Assembly (NCBI RefSeq): GCF_003171675.1
Contig: NZ_QFZQ01000002.1
Coordinates: 806,001 to 870,000, forward strand
Direction of reading: 5' to 3'
Source of the DNA: Reichenbachiella versicolor
GTDB lineage: Bacteria; Bacteroidota; Bacteroidia; Cytophagales; Cyclobacteriaceae
DNA length: 64,000 nucleotides
Each line of letters starts with the position of its first letter. Within the stretch, counting starts at the first letter, position 1. The position numbers and the translations under genes were made by a program. Shown here one piece after another: positions 1 to 8,758 of this stretch. Below the pieces are notes generated by a model that was not told where the DNA came from, searched no databases, and worked only from the letters and a program-made list of their open reading frames with translations.

Positions 1-1
1 G

Positions 2-970
2 GCAAGAACTCTTGAGTACAAAGGCTTCAGTGAGGTGGATTACACTACACTCAATAGAGATTACTTTAGGTTCTTCCCATCTGCCAACTTACAATACACG
101 GTAAATGAAGGCTTGAGGATCAAAGGTGCGTACAGTAAGCGGGTAGAGAGAACCACAACATTCAAAATGAATCCTTTCAAGGAGAAGGAACACTCTGAGA
201 CACTAGAGCAAGGATATGCAGAACTGCAGCCTGAGTTCATCGATTTGGTTGAACTTGGCATCGTAAAAGACTTTGGAGATGCAAACTCTTTCTTTGCCAA
301 CCTCTACTTTAGGAATACTGAAAATCTAATCAATAGAAACAATACAGTTGACAGTGACACTGTGCTGAATAGAATATATTCTAATGTAGGTACCGGTAGA
401 GCTATAGGGCTGGAATTAGGCAGTGACCTAAAACTTTCCAATAAATGGAAATTGTATGCAGGAGGTAATGTATATCACTATACCATTGATGGCACTTTTA
501 GATATCGAGATAGAAGTATTTCAAACGCTCAAGAGATCATCATCCCTGTCAATCCAGATGCTTGGCAGTACAGCTTCAACATCAACACCACTTATAGTAT
601 CACAGAGACACTTAGCGTGAACTGGTCTCTTAACTATCTTTCGGAGCGTATTACAGCTCAAGGGGAAGATTCAAGATATTACAGTCCAAACTTGACAGTA
701 AAAAAATCATTCCTAGATGGCAGACTAACTACTAGCGTTCAGTGGCTTCATATGGATGCTGGGCTACTGGATACGAACGAACAGCGTATCAGTACCTGGA
801 ACTATGATGGCTACGAAGATCCAAATACGGGAACACTCAATAAGTTCTACACTACTACGAACTATGTCTATGAGACTGATTGGGTGATGTTCAATATCAG
901 CTACAACTTCACAAAGTTCAAGAACAAGGCAAAATTTGCTAAATCGGAATTCGGATCTAAAGAATTTTAA
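2..970 (+). CDS. TonB-dependent outer-membrane receptor, C-terminal part (5' end outside window)
   Basis: The reading frame is open to the left edge, so only the last ~322 residues are visible. They look like the distal barrel strands of a Bacteroidota TonB-dependent receptor: alternating polar/aromatic strands such as LKLSNKWKLYAGGNVYHY and VMFNISYNF, loops rich in Asn, Asp and Thr, and an internal stretch typical of barrel-forming receptors (NLYFRNTENLINR, followed by SNVGTGRAIGLELG). Family knowledge: such receptors import oligosaccharides, siderophores or peptides across the outer membrane with energy from TonB-ExbBD. The plug and any carboxypeptidase-like N-terminal domain are not visible, so the substrate cannot be called. 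The protein ends with a charged tail rather than a terminal aromatic residue. A strong hairpin terminator follows 38 bases downstream. Confidence 0.8.
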   Translation, partial: ARTLEYKGFSEVDYTTLNRDYFRFFPSANLQYTVNEGLRIKGAYSKRVERTTTFKMNPFKEKEHSETLEQGYAELQPEFIDLVELGIVKDFGDANSFFANLYFRNTENLINRNNTVDSDTVLNRIYSNVGTGRAIGLELGSDLKLSNKWKLYAGGNVYHYTIDGTFRYRDRSISNAQEIIIPVNPDAWQYSFNINTTYSITETLSVNWSLNYLSERITAQGEDSRYYSPNLTVKKSFLDGRLTTSVQWLHMDAGLLDTNEQRISTWNYDGYEDPNTGTLNKFYTTTNYVYETDWVMFNISYNFTKFKNKAKFAKSEFGSKEF

Positions 971-1008
971 TCTCAAGACTTTAGATTTTACCAACATTAC
1001 AAAGGCTT

Positions 1009-1041
1009 CAAAGCCTCTCTCGAGTTTCGAGAGAGGCTTTG
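1009..1041 (+). terminator. Intrinsic terminator after the TonB receptor gene
   Basis: Perfect 15-bp inverted repeat (arms 1009-1023 and 1027-1041, 3-base loop), built on AAAGCCTCTCTCGA and followed by TTTTATG. It lies just after the receptor stop codon. Confidence 0.85.
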
Positions 1042-1149
1042 TTTTATGCTACTACTCCCTTCTCTCTTTCAACTCAATAATTAATGAATTAACCTCGTTG
1101 GTTAGTCGACACTCCAAGACATTCATGCATATAGCAAGAGGTTCTCAGG

Positions 1150-1400
1150 ACCTTCCCGAAGGTGTGCTGCAAGTAGCGAGAAGCTTTCGGGTCTTCCCGA
1201 TTGGCTCCTGCAGGTTGCAGGAAGGTTTCGGATTTACCCGACGGGCTCCTGCAAGCTGCAGGAAGGTTTCGGGTCTACCCGACAGGTCGCTGCAGGCTGC
1301 AGGAAGGTTTCGGGTCTACCTGACAGGTCGCTGCAGGCTGCAGGAAGGTTTCAGATAGTTCTGAAAAGGTGCTGCAAGTTGCAGGAGACTTTCAGATGAA
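1150..1400. repeat. GC-rich imperfect tandem repeat, 41-bp unit, each unit with two small hairpins
   Basis: About five to six copies of a 41-bp unit. The clearest start at 1204, 1245, 1286 and 1327, with decayed copies on both sides. Each unit holds two inverted repeats: CTGCA-NN-TGCAG (e.g. CTGCAGGCTGCAG) and TCGGGT-CT-ACCCGA. The second hairpin varies between units yet stays paired: at 1350-1365 it reads TTCAGA-TAGT-TCTGAA. The block is clearly richer in G+C than its surroundings. No gene is convincing here; an ORF that crosses it (936-1358) overlaps the end of the receptor gene and has a repetitive Arg/Gly/Leu-rich sequence. The rest of the 1042-1619 gap holds nothing I recognise. Confidence 0.75.
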
Positions 1401-1619
1401 CCTTGAGGCGTAAAATCAGGGGTATGTTGTATAGTACATGCTCCATGCTAAACATGAAGCTCTATTTGACTGACGTGGAGCTCTTAGTAAGTATTTGAGG
1501 ATGATATTTATCAACCTGAAATTCCGAAATGATTACTCTGATTTAAAGAAATGAGCATCTTCTATTCATTTAGTCCGATCTATAGGTGATGAATCAAACC
1601 AAACAAATCATCTACCTTC

Positions 1620-2039
1620 TCAACCTCCTAACAAATCCAAGTGCTTGATTTTATGATAATTTAGAGTTTTTGAAATGCACGCTTTCAATTCTTCTCTAGG
1701 CACATCACCATTCAGAGGCAACAAAATGGCTCTGGTCTTCTCATATTGAAATAAGTCTCCATAGATGAACTGAAATGTAGAAACTAACTTACTTGTACAG
1801 ACAAAGTATAGCGCATATTGATCTGGCGTTTTTTGCTTCCAGTCCATACGTAGCGTACTTCCATGCTTGGTCACATAGCTGGGTTCACCCCATTTGAGTG
1901 TTTCTTCAAGCGTATCAATTTGCTCATCTTCCTGAGCAGTCTCAATAACCAACTCACGAAGAGCATTCATTTTTTCACGAACGTGATCAGGATACTTATC
2001 AAACTTTTCTTGAACAGAAGGATTAGTCTTAAAGTGCAT
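1620..2039 (-). CDS. DUF1801 domain protein
   Basis: A 139-residue soluble protein with the pattern of the DUF1801 (YdhG-like) family: an N-terminal helix (VREKMNALRELVIETA), then ETLKWGEPSYVTKHGSTLRMDWK and QYALYFVC, which form the conserved core, and a basic C-terminus. No signal peptide or membrane segment. The family folds like the iron-binding frataxin-like/YdhG group, but its biochemical role is not settled. It is transcribed away from the VOC protein gene at 2088; the start codons are 48 bases apart, so the two share an upstream region. Length is normal for the family. Confidence 0.8.
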   Translation of the reverse strand: MHFKTNPSVQEKFDKYPDHVREKMNALRELVIETAQEDEQIDTLEETLKWGEPSYVTKHGSTLRMDWKQKTPDQYALYFVCTSKLVSTFQFIYGDLFQYEKTRAILLPLNGDVPREELKACISKTLNYHKIKHLDLLGG

Positions 2040-2087
2040 GATTGACGGATTGATTTGTAACTTTAAGTAAAATTAAATTTCAATACT

Positions 2088-2459
2088 ATGCAACTTGGTA
2101 CATTCTCAGTCAGCCTTACCGTCAAAGACATTAATGCATCAAAAGACTTTTATGAAAAAATAGGGTTCAAGGTTTTCGGTGGAGATATCGAACAAAACTG
2201 GCTGATCATGAAAAGCGGCAACAGCACCATAGGTTTGTTCCAAGGTATGTTCGACAAAAACATACTCACTTTTAACCCTGGGTGGGATGACAAAGCTCAG
2301 GAGCTTTTCAACTATACTGACATTAGAGAGATTCAAAAAGAAATGAAAGCGAAAGGTATCGCTTTAGAATCTGAAGTAGACGAAACAAGTTCTGGACCCG
2401 CAAGTTTTATCATCTCTGACCCAGACGGTAACACCATACTAGTAGATCAGCATATTTAG
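2088..2459 (+). CDS. VOC-superfamily (glyoxalase/bleomycin-resistance-like) protein
   Basis: A 123-residue protein with the paired beta-alpha-beta-beta-beta arrangement of the vicinal-oxygen-chelate fold. It begins with SVSLTVKDINASKDFYEKIGFKVFGG and ends with FIISDPDGNTILVDQH, the usual metal-site strand with the DPDGN turn. Length fits a single two-module VOC protein that would work as a dimer. Members include glyoxalase I, dioxygenases and antibiotic-binding proteins. The substrate cannot be told from sequence. It is monocistronic, divergent from the DUF1801 gene and closed by a hairpin terminator. Confidence 0.85.
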   Translation: MQLGTFSVSLTVKDINASKDFYEKIGFKVFGGDIEQNWLIMKSGNSTIGLFQGMFDKNILTFNPGWDDKAQELFNYTDIREIQKEMKAKGIALESEVDETSSGPASFIISDPDGNTILVDQHI

Positions 2460-2484
2460 ATATCAAAATATAATTGTAAAAAGC

Positions 2485-2517
2485 AAAGCCGTCCCGATGA
2501 TGAGTCGAGACGGCTTT
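2485..2517 (+). terminator. Intrinsic terminator after the VOC gene
   Basis: Inverted repeat AAAGCCGTC (2485-2493) and GACGGCTTT (2509-2517), 26 bases after the VOC stop codon, with an inner CGA/TCG extension of the stem. Confidence 0.75.
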
Positions 2518-2777
2518 AAACTTCAAAATGAATTTAACTCTACTATGTGATGAAATAACAATTTGAGTCCTTTGGTTTAGGAATCAAGTTGTAATACTAA
2601 AATACATCACTAGTAACCTCCTGATAGGGATAAATTGTTCAGATTAGTATTCCCCCCCTCTTGTAATGACAAGATATCCTTCAAGGCCTTTACTCAATAT
2701 TGTCTCATCACAAGAAATTGAATAAGATCTTATATCAGATATAATTACACCTCTTTCTTTGTTCCGTTTTTTCCACC

Positions 2778-2804
2778 TTTGAAAAAGGCACAGGGCTACT
2801 TTTG
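2778..2804 (+). promoter_or_regulatory. Possible Bacteroidota-type promoter for the sulfatase pair
   Basis: TACTTTTG at 2797-2804 matches the TAnnTTTG -7 consensus, with a TTTG at 2778-2781. The 15-base gap is shorter than the usual ~19, so the call is tentative. It lies 108 bases before the first sulfatase start. The rest of the 2518-2911 gap shows no gene. Confidence 0.3.
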
Positions 2805-2911
2805 CTATACCAATCTATGATATAAAACTAAAATTGTGATTTGCTGATAAATGGAAAAACCCTGAATATTTTTCCGTAGATGCAACCTCACAAAATGAAC
2901 AACAGATTAAT

Positions 2912-4726
2912 ATGAGACTAACAACACTACTTTTCACATTGGCTATGGTGGCTACCTTACAGGCGTATAGCGCTAGCTCCGATAAACCCAACATCGTGCT
3001 GGTCATCACCGATGATCAAGGCTATGGCGACTTAGCATGTCATGGTAATCCGTGGATCAAAACTCCTAATATCGACCAGTTATACACTGAAAGTACTCGT
3101 CTTACCAACTTCCATGTGAGTCCTACCTGTAGCCCTACACGATCTGCTGTCATGACAGGACACTACAACAACCGGACAGGTGTGTGGCACACTATCTCTG
3201 GCAGATCAATGCTAAGAGACAACGAAATCACTATTGCTCAGGTATTATCTGACAATGGCTATGCGACAGGAATATTCGGAAAATGGCATTTGGGGGACAA
3301 CTATCCATTTAGACCTGAGGACAATGGTTTTCAGGAGGTGGTTTGTCACCTTGGCGGTGGTGTTGGACAACAACATGACTATTGGAACAATGACTACTTC
3401 AATGATGTCTATGTCCACAATGGTAAGCAAGAAAGATACGAGGGCTACTGTACTGATGTATGGTTTGAAGAAGCGACTAGATACATCGATGAAAAAGCCG
3501 AAGAGGGTAAGCCATTCTTCGCATACATCGCCACTAATGCGCCACATGGCCCCTATTATGTTGACAATAAATATGTAGAACCGTACAAAGACAATAAAAA
3601 CATCCCCAACCCGATTTTCTACGGCATGATTGCTAATGCTGATGAAAACATTGGTAAACTTCAAAAGCATTTGGATGAAAAAGGGCTAGCAGATAATACC
3701 ATCTTTATATTCATGACCGACAATGGCACCGCAGGTGGTGTCAAAATGAACTGGAAAACGAAAGAAGTGACTGGTGGCTACAACGCAGGTATGAAGGGAA
3801 AAAAAGCCAGTGAATATGAAGGAGGTCACAGGGTTCCTTTTTTCATAAAGTGGCCTAATGGTAACTTACCAAAAGGGAAGGATATTGATTACTTAACAGC
3901 ACATGTTGATATGATGCCTACCCTATTAGAAATGGTAGGAATAGATTATAAATCTCCGGTTCCTTATGATGGCACTAGCATCATAGACGCTATCACTAAA
4001 GGAAAACAAAAGAAACTGGAGGATAGAATTTTAGTTGTAGATAATCAGCGTAAGGAAATTCCATTGAAGTATAAGCAATGTGCTACCATGCAAGGACCTT
4101 GGAGAATGGTCAACAACAAAGCGCTGTACAATGTATCTGATGATCCAGGTCAAAAATTAGATATCAAAGATAAATACCCTAAAAAGTTCAAAGAGCTTCA
4201 ACAAGCCTATGAGCAAACTTGGGCTGATTTAGAGCCTACATTCGCTAATACTCCTCACTTCCCACTTTGTCACGAAGATGAACCAGTGACATTACTAAGA
4301 GCTCATGATGTCCACCTTGATGAAAAAGATGGACACAAATCTGTTCCTTGGAATGCTGAAAAAATGCGAGCTGGGTTCAAGACCTATGGTTATTACGCAG
4401 TCGAGGTTTTGGAATCTGGCAAGTATAAGTTTGAGTTGCTCCGATGGCCTCCAGAAGTCGAAGCTCCATTGACAGCTGGTCTTCCTATCAAACCAGCAGT
4501 GCCTGGCACTACGGTAGTAGCTTTCAAAGAAGGTGTCGCTTTACCAATAAAAACAGCTGGTGTGATTATAGATGGTCTAGATGTGTCTACTGACATAGAT
4601 CCAAATGCCAAAGCCGCAGTTATGGAAGTAGAACTTAAAAAGGGAAAACATCAACTTAGAACTTGGTTTGCAGAAGAAGATGGTAAGCGATATGCTGCAT
4701 TCTATGCTAGAATCACAAAACTTTAA
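2912..4726 (+). CDS. Secreted family S1 sulfatase with C-terminal extension
   Basis: A 604-residue exported sulfatase. Residues 1-20 are a signal peptide. The metal-binding Asp pair is in VITDDQGYGD (residues 34-35). The active-site motif is C73-S-P-T-R77, where the cysteine becomes formylglycine; Thr instead of Ser or Ala before Arg is a tolerated variant. GKWHLG and TDNGT are further sulfatase signatures. After about residue 440 a ~160-residue beta-rich extension follows (VTLLRAHDVHLDEKDG to the end), as in long arylsulfatases that act on polysaccharides. It probably removes sulfate esters from algal glycans in the periplasm or outside the cell. The next sulfatase starts 10 bases downstream, so the two form an operon. 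Exact sulfate position and glycan are unknown. Confidence 0.9.
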   Translation: MRLTTLLFTLAMVATLQAYSASSDKPNIVLVITDDQGYGDLACHGNPWIKTPNIDQLYTESTRLTNFHVSPTCSPTRSAVMTGHYNNRTGVWHTISGRSMLRDNEITIAQVLSDNGYATGIFGKWHLGDNYPFRPEDNGFQEVVCHLGGGVGQQHDYWNNDYFNDVYVHNGKQERYEGYCTDVWFEEATRYIDEKAEEGKPFFAYIATNAPHGPYYVDNKYVEPYKDNKNIPNPIFYGMIANADENIGKLQKHLDEKGLADNTIFIFMTDNGTAGGVKMNWKTKEVTGGYNAGMKGKKASEYEGGHRVPFFIKWPNGNLPKGKDIDYLTAHVDMMPTLLEMVGIDYKSPVPYDGTSIIDAITKGKQKKLEDRILVVDNQRKEIPLKYKQCATMQGPWRMVNNKALYNVSDDPGQKLDIKDKYPKKFKELQQAYEQTWADLEPTFANTPHFPLCHEDEPVTLLRAHDVHLDEKDGHKSVPWNAEKMRAGFKTYGYYAVEVLESGKYKFELLRWPPEVEAPLTAGLPIKPAVPGTTVVAFKEGVALPIKTAGVIIDGLDVSTDIDPNAKAAVMEVELKKGKHQLRTWFAEEDGKRYAAFYARITKL

Positions 4727-4736
4727 GCACAAACAC

Positions 4737-6404
4737 ATGAATAAATCAATATTGACATTGATAATAGTATCATTATCATATTTAGCTCAAGCTGGATTGG
4801 GTAGTGATAAACCGAACTTTATTTTCATCCTGACAGATGATCAGCCTTACAACTATATGGGCTTTACAGGTAATGAAGTAGTAAAAACTCCGAACTTAGA
4901 TAAACTATCTTCTGAATCTGTATTTTTCAACAATGCACACGTCACTAGTGCGATCTGCACTCCTAGTCGAGTTTCCATTCTTCTGAGCCAATACGAAAGA
5001 ACTCACGGTGTCAATTTCAACTCTGGGACTTCTGTAAACGATGAGGCATGGAGCATGTCTTACCCAGTAGTCATGAGAGACAATGGCTATTATACAGGGT
5101 GGATTGGCAAAAACCATGCGCCTATTGGCAAAGGAGGATATCAAAGTGGTGTAATGGAAAAGAGCTTTGATTACTGGTATGCAGGGCATGGACACCTGAG
5201 CTTCTACCCTAAGAAAAGACACGATATCTTCAAGAATGCAGAATTTGATACGCAAGTAGAAGTCATCGACGAAGGTGTTCAGGACTTCCTGACGAATGAT
5301 CAAAAACTAGACGGTGCAGTACAGTTTTTAGGAGCACGCCCATCGGACAAGCCATTCATGTTATCCATTTGTTTCAATCTCCCACACGGAAACGGTACGG
5401 GAAGTATGAAAATGAAGAAAACAGATGATGAGATTTACAAATCTCTATACAGAGATCAAGAGATTAAGCTTCCCAACAACTACGTCGCCAAAGCGGATAT
5501 CAAAAACCCAAAAATACCTTCAGATGTACTTAGAGCGGAGCAAAGACAAACTGGTTACAACTATTCTGACACGGAAGAAGATACTAAAGAACGTATGATC
5601 AGGATGTATCAGGCCATGACTGGTATTGATAGAATGGTGGGCAACTTATTGGCTACTTTAAAGAAAGAAGGTCTGGATAAAAATACTGTTATCGTTTTCA
5701 CCAGTGATCATGGCCTTTTCATGGGTGAATTTGGACTCGGCGGAAAGGCGCTTTGCTATGAAGTAACTACACATGTACCCATGTTCATCATGGATCCAAG
5801 AATGCCTAAGAAGTATAGAAGACAAACAGACGCTCTTGTATCTACCATCGATATTGCTCCTACTATGCTAACCCTAGCAGGAATACCGATCCCGTCTTCA
5901 TTCCAAGGAAAAGACTTATCGTCATTCCTAGAAGGAGACAATGATAGTCCTCGTGAGTATACATACACGGAAAATCTATGGTCTACTCAGTTTGGAAACC
6001 CTAAAATCGAAGCCGTACAGGATAACGAGTGGAAGTATATTAGATATTATAAAAATATCTCCTATCCTGCTACTGAGAAAATCAGAATCGCTAAAGAAAT
6101 GAAAATCCCTGTCAACAAAATGCTTTATGCTGTTCATGACAATGAGATTCCTTTCTACAGAACTTTAGCAGAGTCTTCTCTTCAAGGACAAGAACCTGAC
6201 TATGAAGAGCTATTTAATTTGAAAGAAGATCCTGAAGAGGTGACTAATCTAGTGAGTAAAAAGGAATATGAAACTAAACTTAAGGAGATGAGAGCTGTAT
6301 GGAAAAAAGAACTAACCGCAGCTCGAGGAAAAGGAACTCCTAAGGTGTTTAGATATACCGCGACGAGTAAGTTGGAAGCAGGTAATGCTGGTACAGGTCA
6401 TTAA
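4737..6404 (+). CDS. Secreted family S1 sulfatase
   Basis: The start at 4737 is chosen because it gives a clean signal peptide (MNKSILTLIIVSLSYLAQA) and sits 10 bases after the previous stop; the frame extends further upstream but overlaps the preceding gene. The protein is ~555 residues. Metal ligands are in FILTDDQPYN (residues 34-35) and the active site is C74-T-P-S-R78. FTSDHGLFMGEFGLGGKAL is the C-terminal metal-ligand region (Asp-His) seen in sulfatases close to heparan/iduronate and choline-sulfatase types. The C-terminal part (YEELFNLKEDPEEVTNLV) is the usual sub-domain. It likely acts with the upstream sulfatase on different sulfate positions of one glycan. No sulfatase-maturating enzyme is encoded in the window. 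Confidence 0.9.
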   Translation: MNKSILTLIIVSLSYLAQAGLGSDKPNFIFILTDDQPYNYMGFTGNEVVKTPNLDKLSSESVFFNNAHVTSAICTPSRVSILLSQYERTHGVNFNSGTSVNDEAWSMSYPVVMRDNGYYTGWIGKNHAPIGKGGYQSGVMEKSFDYWYAGHGHLSFYPKKRHDIFKNAEFDTQVEVIDEGVQDFLTNDQKLDGAVQFLGARPSDKPFMLSICFNLPHGNGTGSMKMKKTDDEIYKSLYRDQEIKLPNNYVAKADIKNPKIPSDVLRAEQRQTGYNYSDTEEDTKERMIRMYQAMTGIDRMVGNLLATLKKEGLDKNTVIVFTSDHGLFMGEFGLGGKALCYEVTTHVPMFIMDPRMPKKYRRQTDALVSTIDIAPTMLTLAGIPIPSSFQGKDLSSFLEGDNDSPREYTYTENLWSTQFGNPKIEAVQDNEWKYIRYYKNISYPATEKIRIAKEMKIPVNKMLYAVHDNEIPFYRTLAESSLQGQEPDYEELFNLKEDPEEVTNLVSKKEYETKLKEMRAVWKKELTAARGKGTPKVFRYTATSKLEAGNAGTGH

Positions 6405-6415
6405 AAATTTCTAAT

Positions 6416-6479
6416 ATACTGTCTCAAAATTAGACCTGTCTGGACGAACGTTCAGAGGCCTTAAATTTTGAGACAGTAT
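6416..6479. terminator. Long bidirectional terminator hairpin
   Basis: Perfect 16-bp inverted repeat: ATACTGTCTCAAAATT (6416-6431) and its complement (6464-6479), enclosing 32 bases with further partial pairing. It sits between the convergent sulfatase and TlpA-like genes and can serve both. Confidence 0.8.
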
Positions 6480-6483
6480 TCAA

Positions 6484-7014
6484 CTACCATCTGAAAATAC
6501 CCCCAAGAATAGAAGAAGACTTTTTAAACTTCTTAAGTTCTTTCTCAAGTCTTTCACCCCTAGGGTTAACAGCGATAATATTACCATCTCCGTCTAGTAA
6601 ATAACTCTGCGGGATACTTCGGATACTATAAGTCTTAGCCGCGGCACTTTTCCAGCCTTTCAAATCAGATACATGCGTATCCCATACCAATCCATCTTTT
6701 TCGATTGCTTTTTCCCACGCTTCCTTTTTCATGTCTAGAGATACACTATAAATCGTGAAGCCTTTACCATTTTCAAACTCTACATCCTTGTACTCATTGT
6801 ACATTCTTACCAGCATTGGGTTTTCTTTTCGACAAGGCTTGCACCATGATGCCCAGAAATCTAGCAATACCACCTGGCCTTTAAGAGAGGATAGCCTTAC
6901 TTCCTTACCATTCACATCCTGAAGAATGATATCGGGAGCTTTTTCACCCTTTTCAAGAGCAAAAGCAGCTAAACTCAAACAAAGTGTAAAAAATATGGTA
7001 TATGCGTATTTCAT
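6484..7014 (-). CDS. TlpA-like thioredoxin-fold protein
   Basis: A 176-residue exported thioredoxin-fold protein. Residues 1-19 form a signal peptide without a lipobox. The AhpC/TSA-Redoxin type core follows: KAPDIILQDVNGKEVRLSSLKGQVVLLDFWASW, then the redox motif C58-K-P-C61, and the cis-proline segment SIRSIPQSYLLDGDGNII. The insert between beta strands is typical of TlpA/ResA. Family knowledge: these act in the periplasm as thiol-disulfide oxidoreductases, often reducing apocytochrome c or other cysteine proteins. Cytochrome c-type lipoproteins are encoded 5 kb away, but no direct link is visible. Single gene, convergent with the sulfatase operon. Confidence 0.88.
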   Translation of the reverse strand: MKYAYTIFFTLCLSLAAFALEKGEKAPDIILQDVNGKEVRLSSLKGQVVLLDFWASWCKPCRKENPMLVRMYNEYKDVEFENGKGFTIYSVSLDMKKEAWEKAIEKDGLVWDTHVSDLKGWKSAAAKTYSIRSIPQSYLLDGDGNIIAVNPRGERLEKELKKFKKSSSILGGIFRW

Positions 7015-7189
7015 AATAAAAAGGATTATCTCTCGATCTAGGCATAAACTTAGTCAATGAATGAAAGAATTGTGCCAGAGTGGAAGTGATATTAAACGTA
7101 ACACGTCTTTGTTGCATATTAGAAAGTATTCTAAAAAGATGATTATTTGTATAGCAGACTCTATGTAATATTGAAATGCAATTGACAAT

Positions 7190-8752
7190 ATGAGATATTC
7201 TGTACTACTAATTATTAGCCTCCTGACGCACTGGTGCATCGCTCAAGACTACACCGTATTACTCAACGATGTCAAAATCGGATCATACCAAATATCATCG
7301 ACCCGTTCAATAGACTCTGTCAAAACCGAAACGCAATATTTGATTGAGATTTTTAGACTAGAAGACACTATTAGGTATAGCCAACACCAAGTTTATCTTG
7401 AAGTAAGTGACACGCTCAGATCTTTCAAACAATCAATTACTGTCGGTACTGACTCATTTCCATCTCAATGGCTACAAGACTCCTTATTAGTTTTAGGAAT
7501 AAAAGGCATTCAGAAAACCAGCACTAACAGCCTAAAAAAAATTGAAGACTCTATAGTCTACAGCAGTATCTATGATCAAAACAGCCAACCTATCAAATGG
7601 TCTAGAAAAATTACAGACTACAAAATCATCAATGCGAAAAAATATTGGGTAGTAAAAGACTCTTCTACATTTCAATCTTTGACCTCGATCTACGATCGTA
7701 ATTTCAATCTATACAGCAGTGCCTTTCTGTCTCCTATGGGGGTCATGAAAATAAGAAAATCAATCCCCAAAGACTCCATTAATTCCTTGTATGAAAAACG
7801 GTTCTATGAGGTTATTCCGTCGAACCTTTGGCTACCTGACCCTAGTAACATCAACGGCATAAATATCAAAATCACTTACGATAGCCTCATTGAGGAAAAA
7901 CAGCTTACTGACAATAGCTTCAGTCCTGTCGATCAAACTAGAATAGAGGAATTTACTGCGTTCAACAACTGGGTACAGCCTCTTCCCAACAGTCTTAGAA
8001 AATTGACAAACCCTATCCGGCGAAACAAAATTGCTTTTGAACAAAAGGTATATGAGCTCATGAAGCTAATTAAGTCAGACAGTACTATATCCAATGAAGG
8101 GTTGATGTTAATGCGTATGTCACGAACCCTTTACCTTCCTACTAGAATAGTATTTGGATGGGTATACCATAAGGCTGAATGGCACCCGCATCAATGGATT
8201 GAAGTAGGCCTCGATGGAGAATGGAAAACCTTTGACTTTGAATTTCCAGAAGCATCTACCTCATTGCGGCTCATCGGCAGTACAAGTTCACTGGCAAACG
8301 GTCCAAATGAACTGATGAATTACCGTAAACCAACTGAAATTCGAATCGATGAATTTTTATATCTACGAAAACCTAGGAGAATCAAAGACAATAACGTCGT
8401 TTCCTATCTAATGAATGAATACATCAACAAAAGCTTAGGCATAAGGTTTGAGCTACCAGAAAGGTTCGTGTTAGTAAAATACAATGATCCTAGTGTGATA
8501 GAATTCTTCAAAGGGGACGAAGATGAGTCTATCAGAATACGGCAACTCGATAGACAGGAAGTAGAGAGCTTCTTACAAAATCAATACATCGATTTAGACT
8601 CTAAAGATCAAATGATAAAAGATGATTCTCCGGTCAAAACACAAATAATACATAGACAAGGCGATAGTTTCATCCTGATAGAAATTGAATCCACTGAAAA
8701 AGAAAACATCTATAGCAGCTTGATGAAAAAGAACTTAAATTTTGAATTTTAA
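7190..8752 (+). CDS. Exported protein with a degenerate transglutaminase-like domain
   Basis: A 520-residue protein with a signal peptide (residues 1-18). The first ~250 residues are beta-rich and not recognised. Around residues 300-355 the transglutaminase-like fold is visible: RMSRTLYLPTRIVFGW corresponds to the LxRxxGIPARxVxGx segment, HPHQWIEVGLDGEWKTFDF carries the catalytic His and Asp. The catalytic Cys, expected about 12 residues before the Arg in GDCxxHA, is missing: that position reads STISNEGLMLM. The protein is therefore probably a non-catalytic binding or scaffold protein, although another residue could serve as nucleophile. The C-terminal ~110 residues are unrecognised. A Crp/Fnr gene follows after 6 bases, so they are likely co-transcribed. 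Confidence 0.7.
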   Translation: MRYSVLLIISLLTHWCIAQDYTVLLNDVKIGSYQISSTRSIDSVKTETQYLIEIFRLEDTIRYSQHQVYLEVSDTLRSFKQSITVGTDSFPSQWLQDSLLVLGIKGIQKTSTNSLKKIEDSIVYSSIYDQNSQPIKWSRKITDYKIINAKKYWVVKDSSTFQSLTSIYDRNFNLYSSAFLSPMGVMKIRKSIPKDSINSLYEKRFYEVIPSNLWLPDPSNINGINIKITYDSLIEEKQLTDNSFSPVDQTRIEEFTAFNNWVQPLPNSLRKLTNPIRRNKIAFEQKVYELMKLIKSDSTISNEGLMLMRMSRTLYLPTRIVFGWVYHKAEWHPHQWIEVGLDGEWKTFDFEFPEASTSLRLIGSTSSLANGPNELMNYRKPTEIRIDEFLYLRKPRRIKDNNVVSYLMNEYINKSLGIRFELPERFVLVKYNDPSVIEFFKGDEDESIRIRQLDRQEVESFLQNQYIDLDSKDQMIKDDSPVKTQIIHRQGDSFILIEIESTEKENIYSSLMKKNLNFEF

Positions 8753-8758
8753 TCCATC

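Noticed and set aside
936-1358. 140-residue ORF through the 41-bp repeats
   Set aside because: It overlaps the receptor 3' end and terminator, and its sequence simply reflects the GC-rich repeats.
3245-3670. 141-residue hydrophobic ORF antisense to the first sulfatase
   Set aside because: Antisense shadow over conserved sulfatase core sequence.
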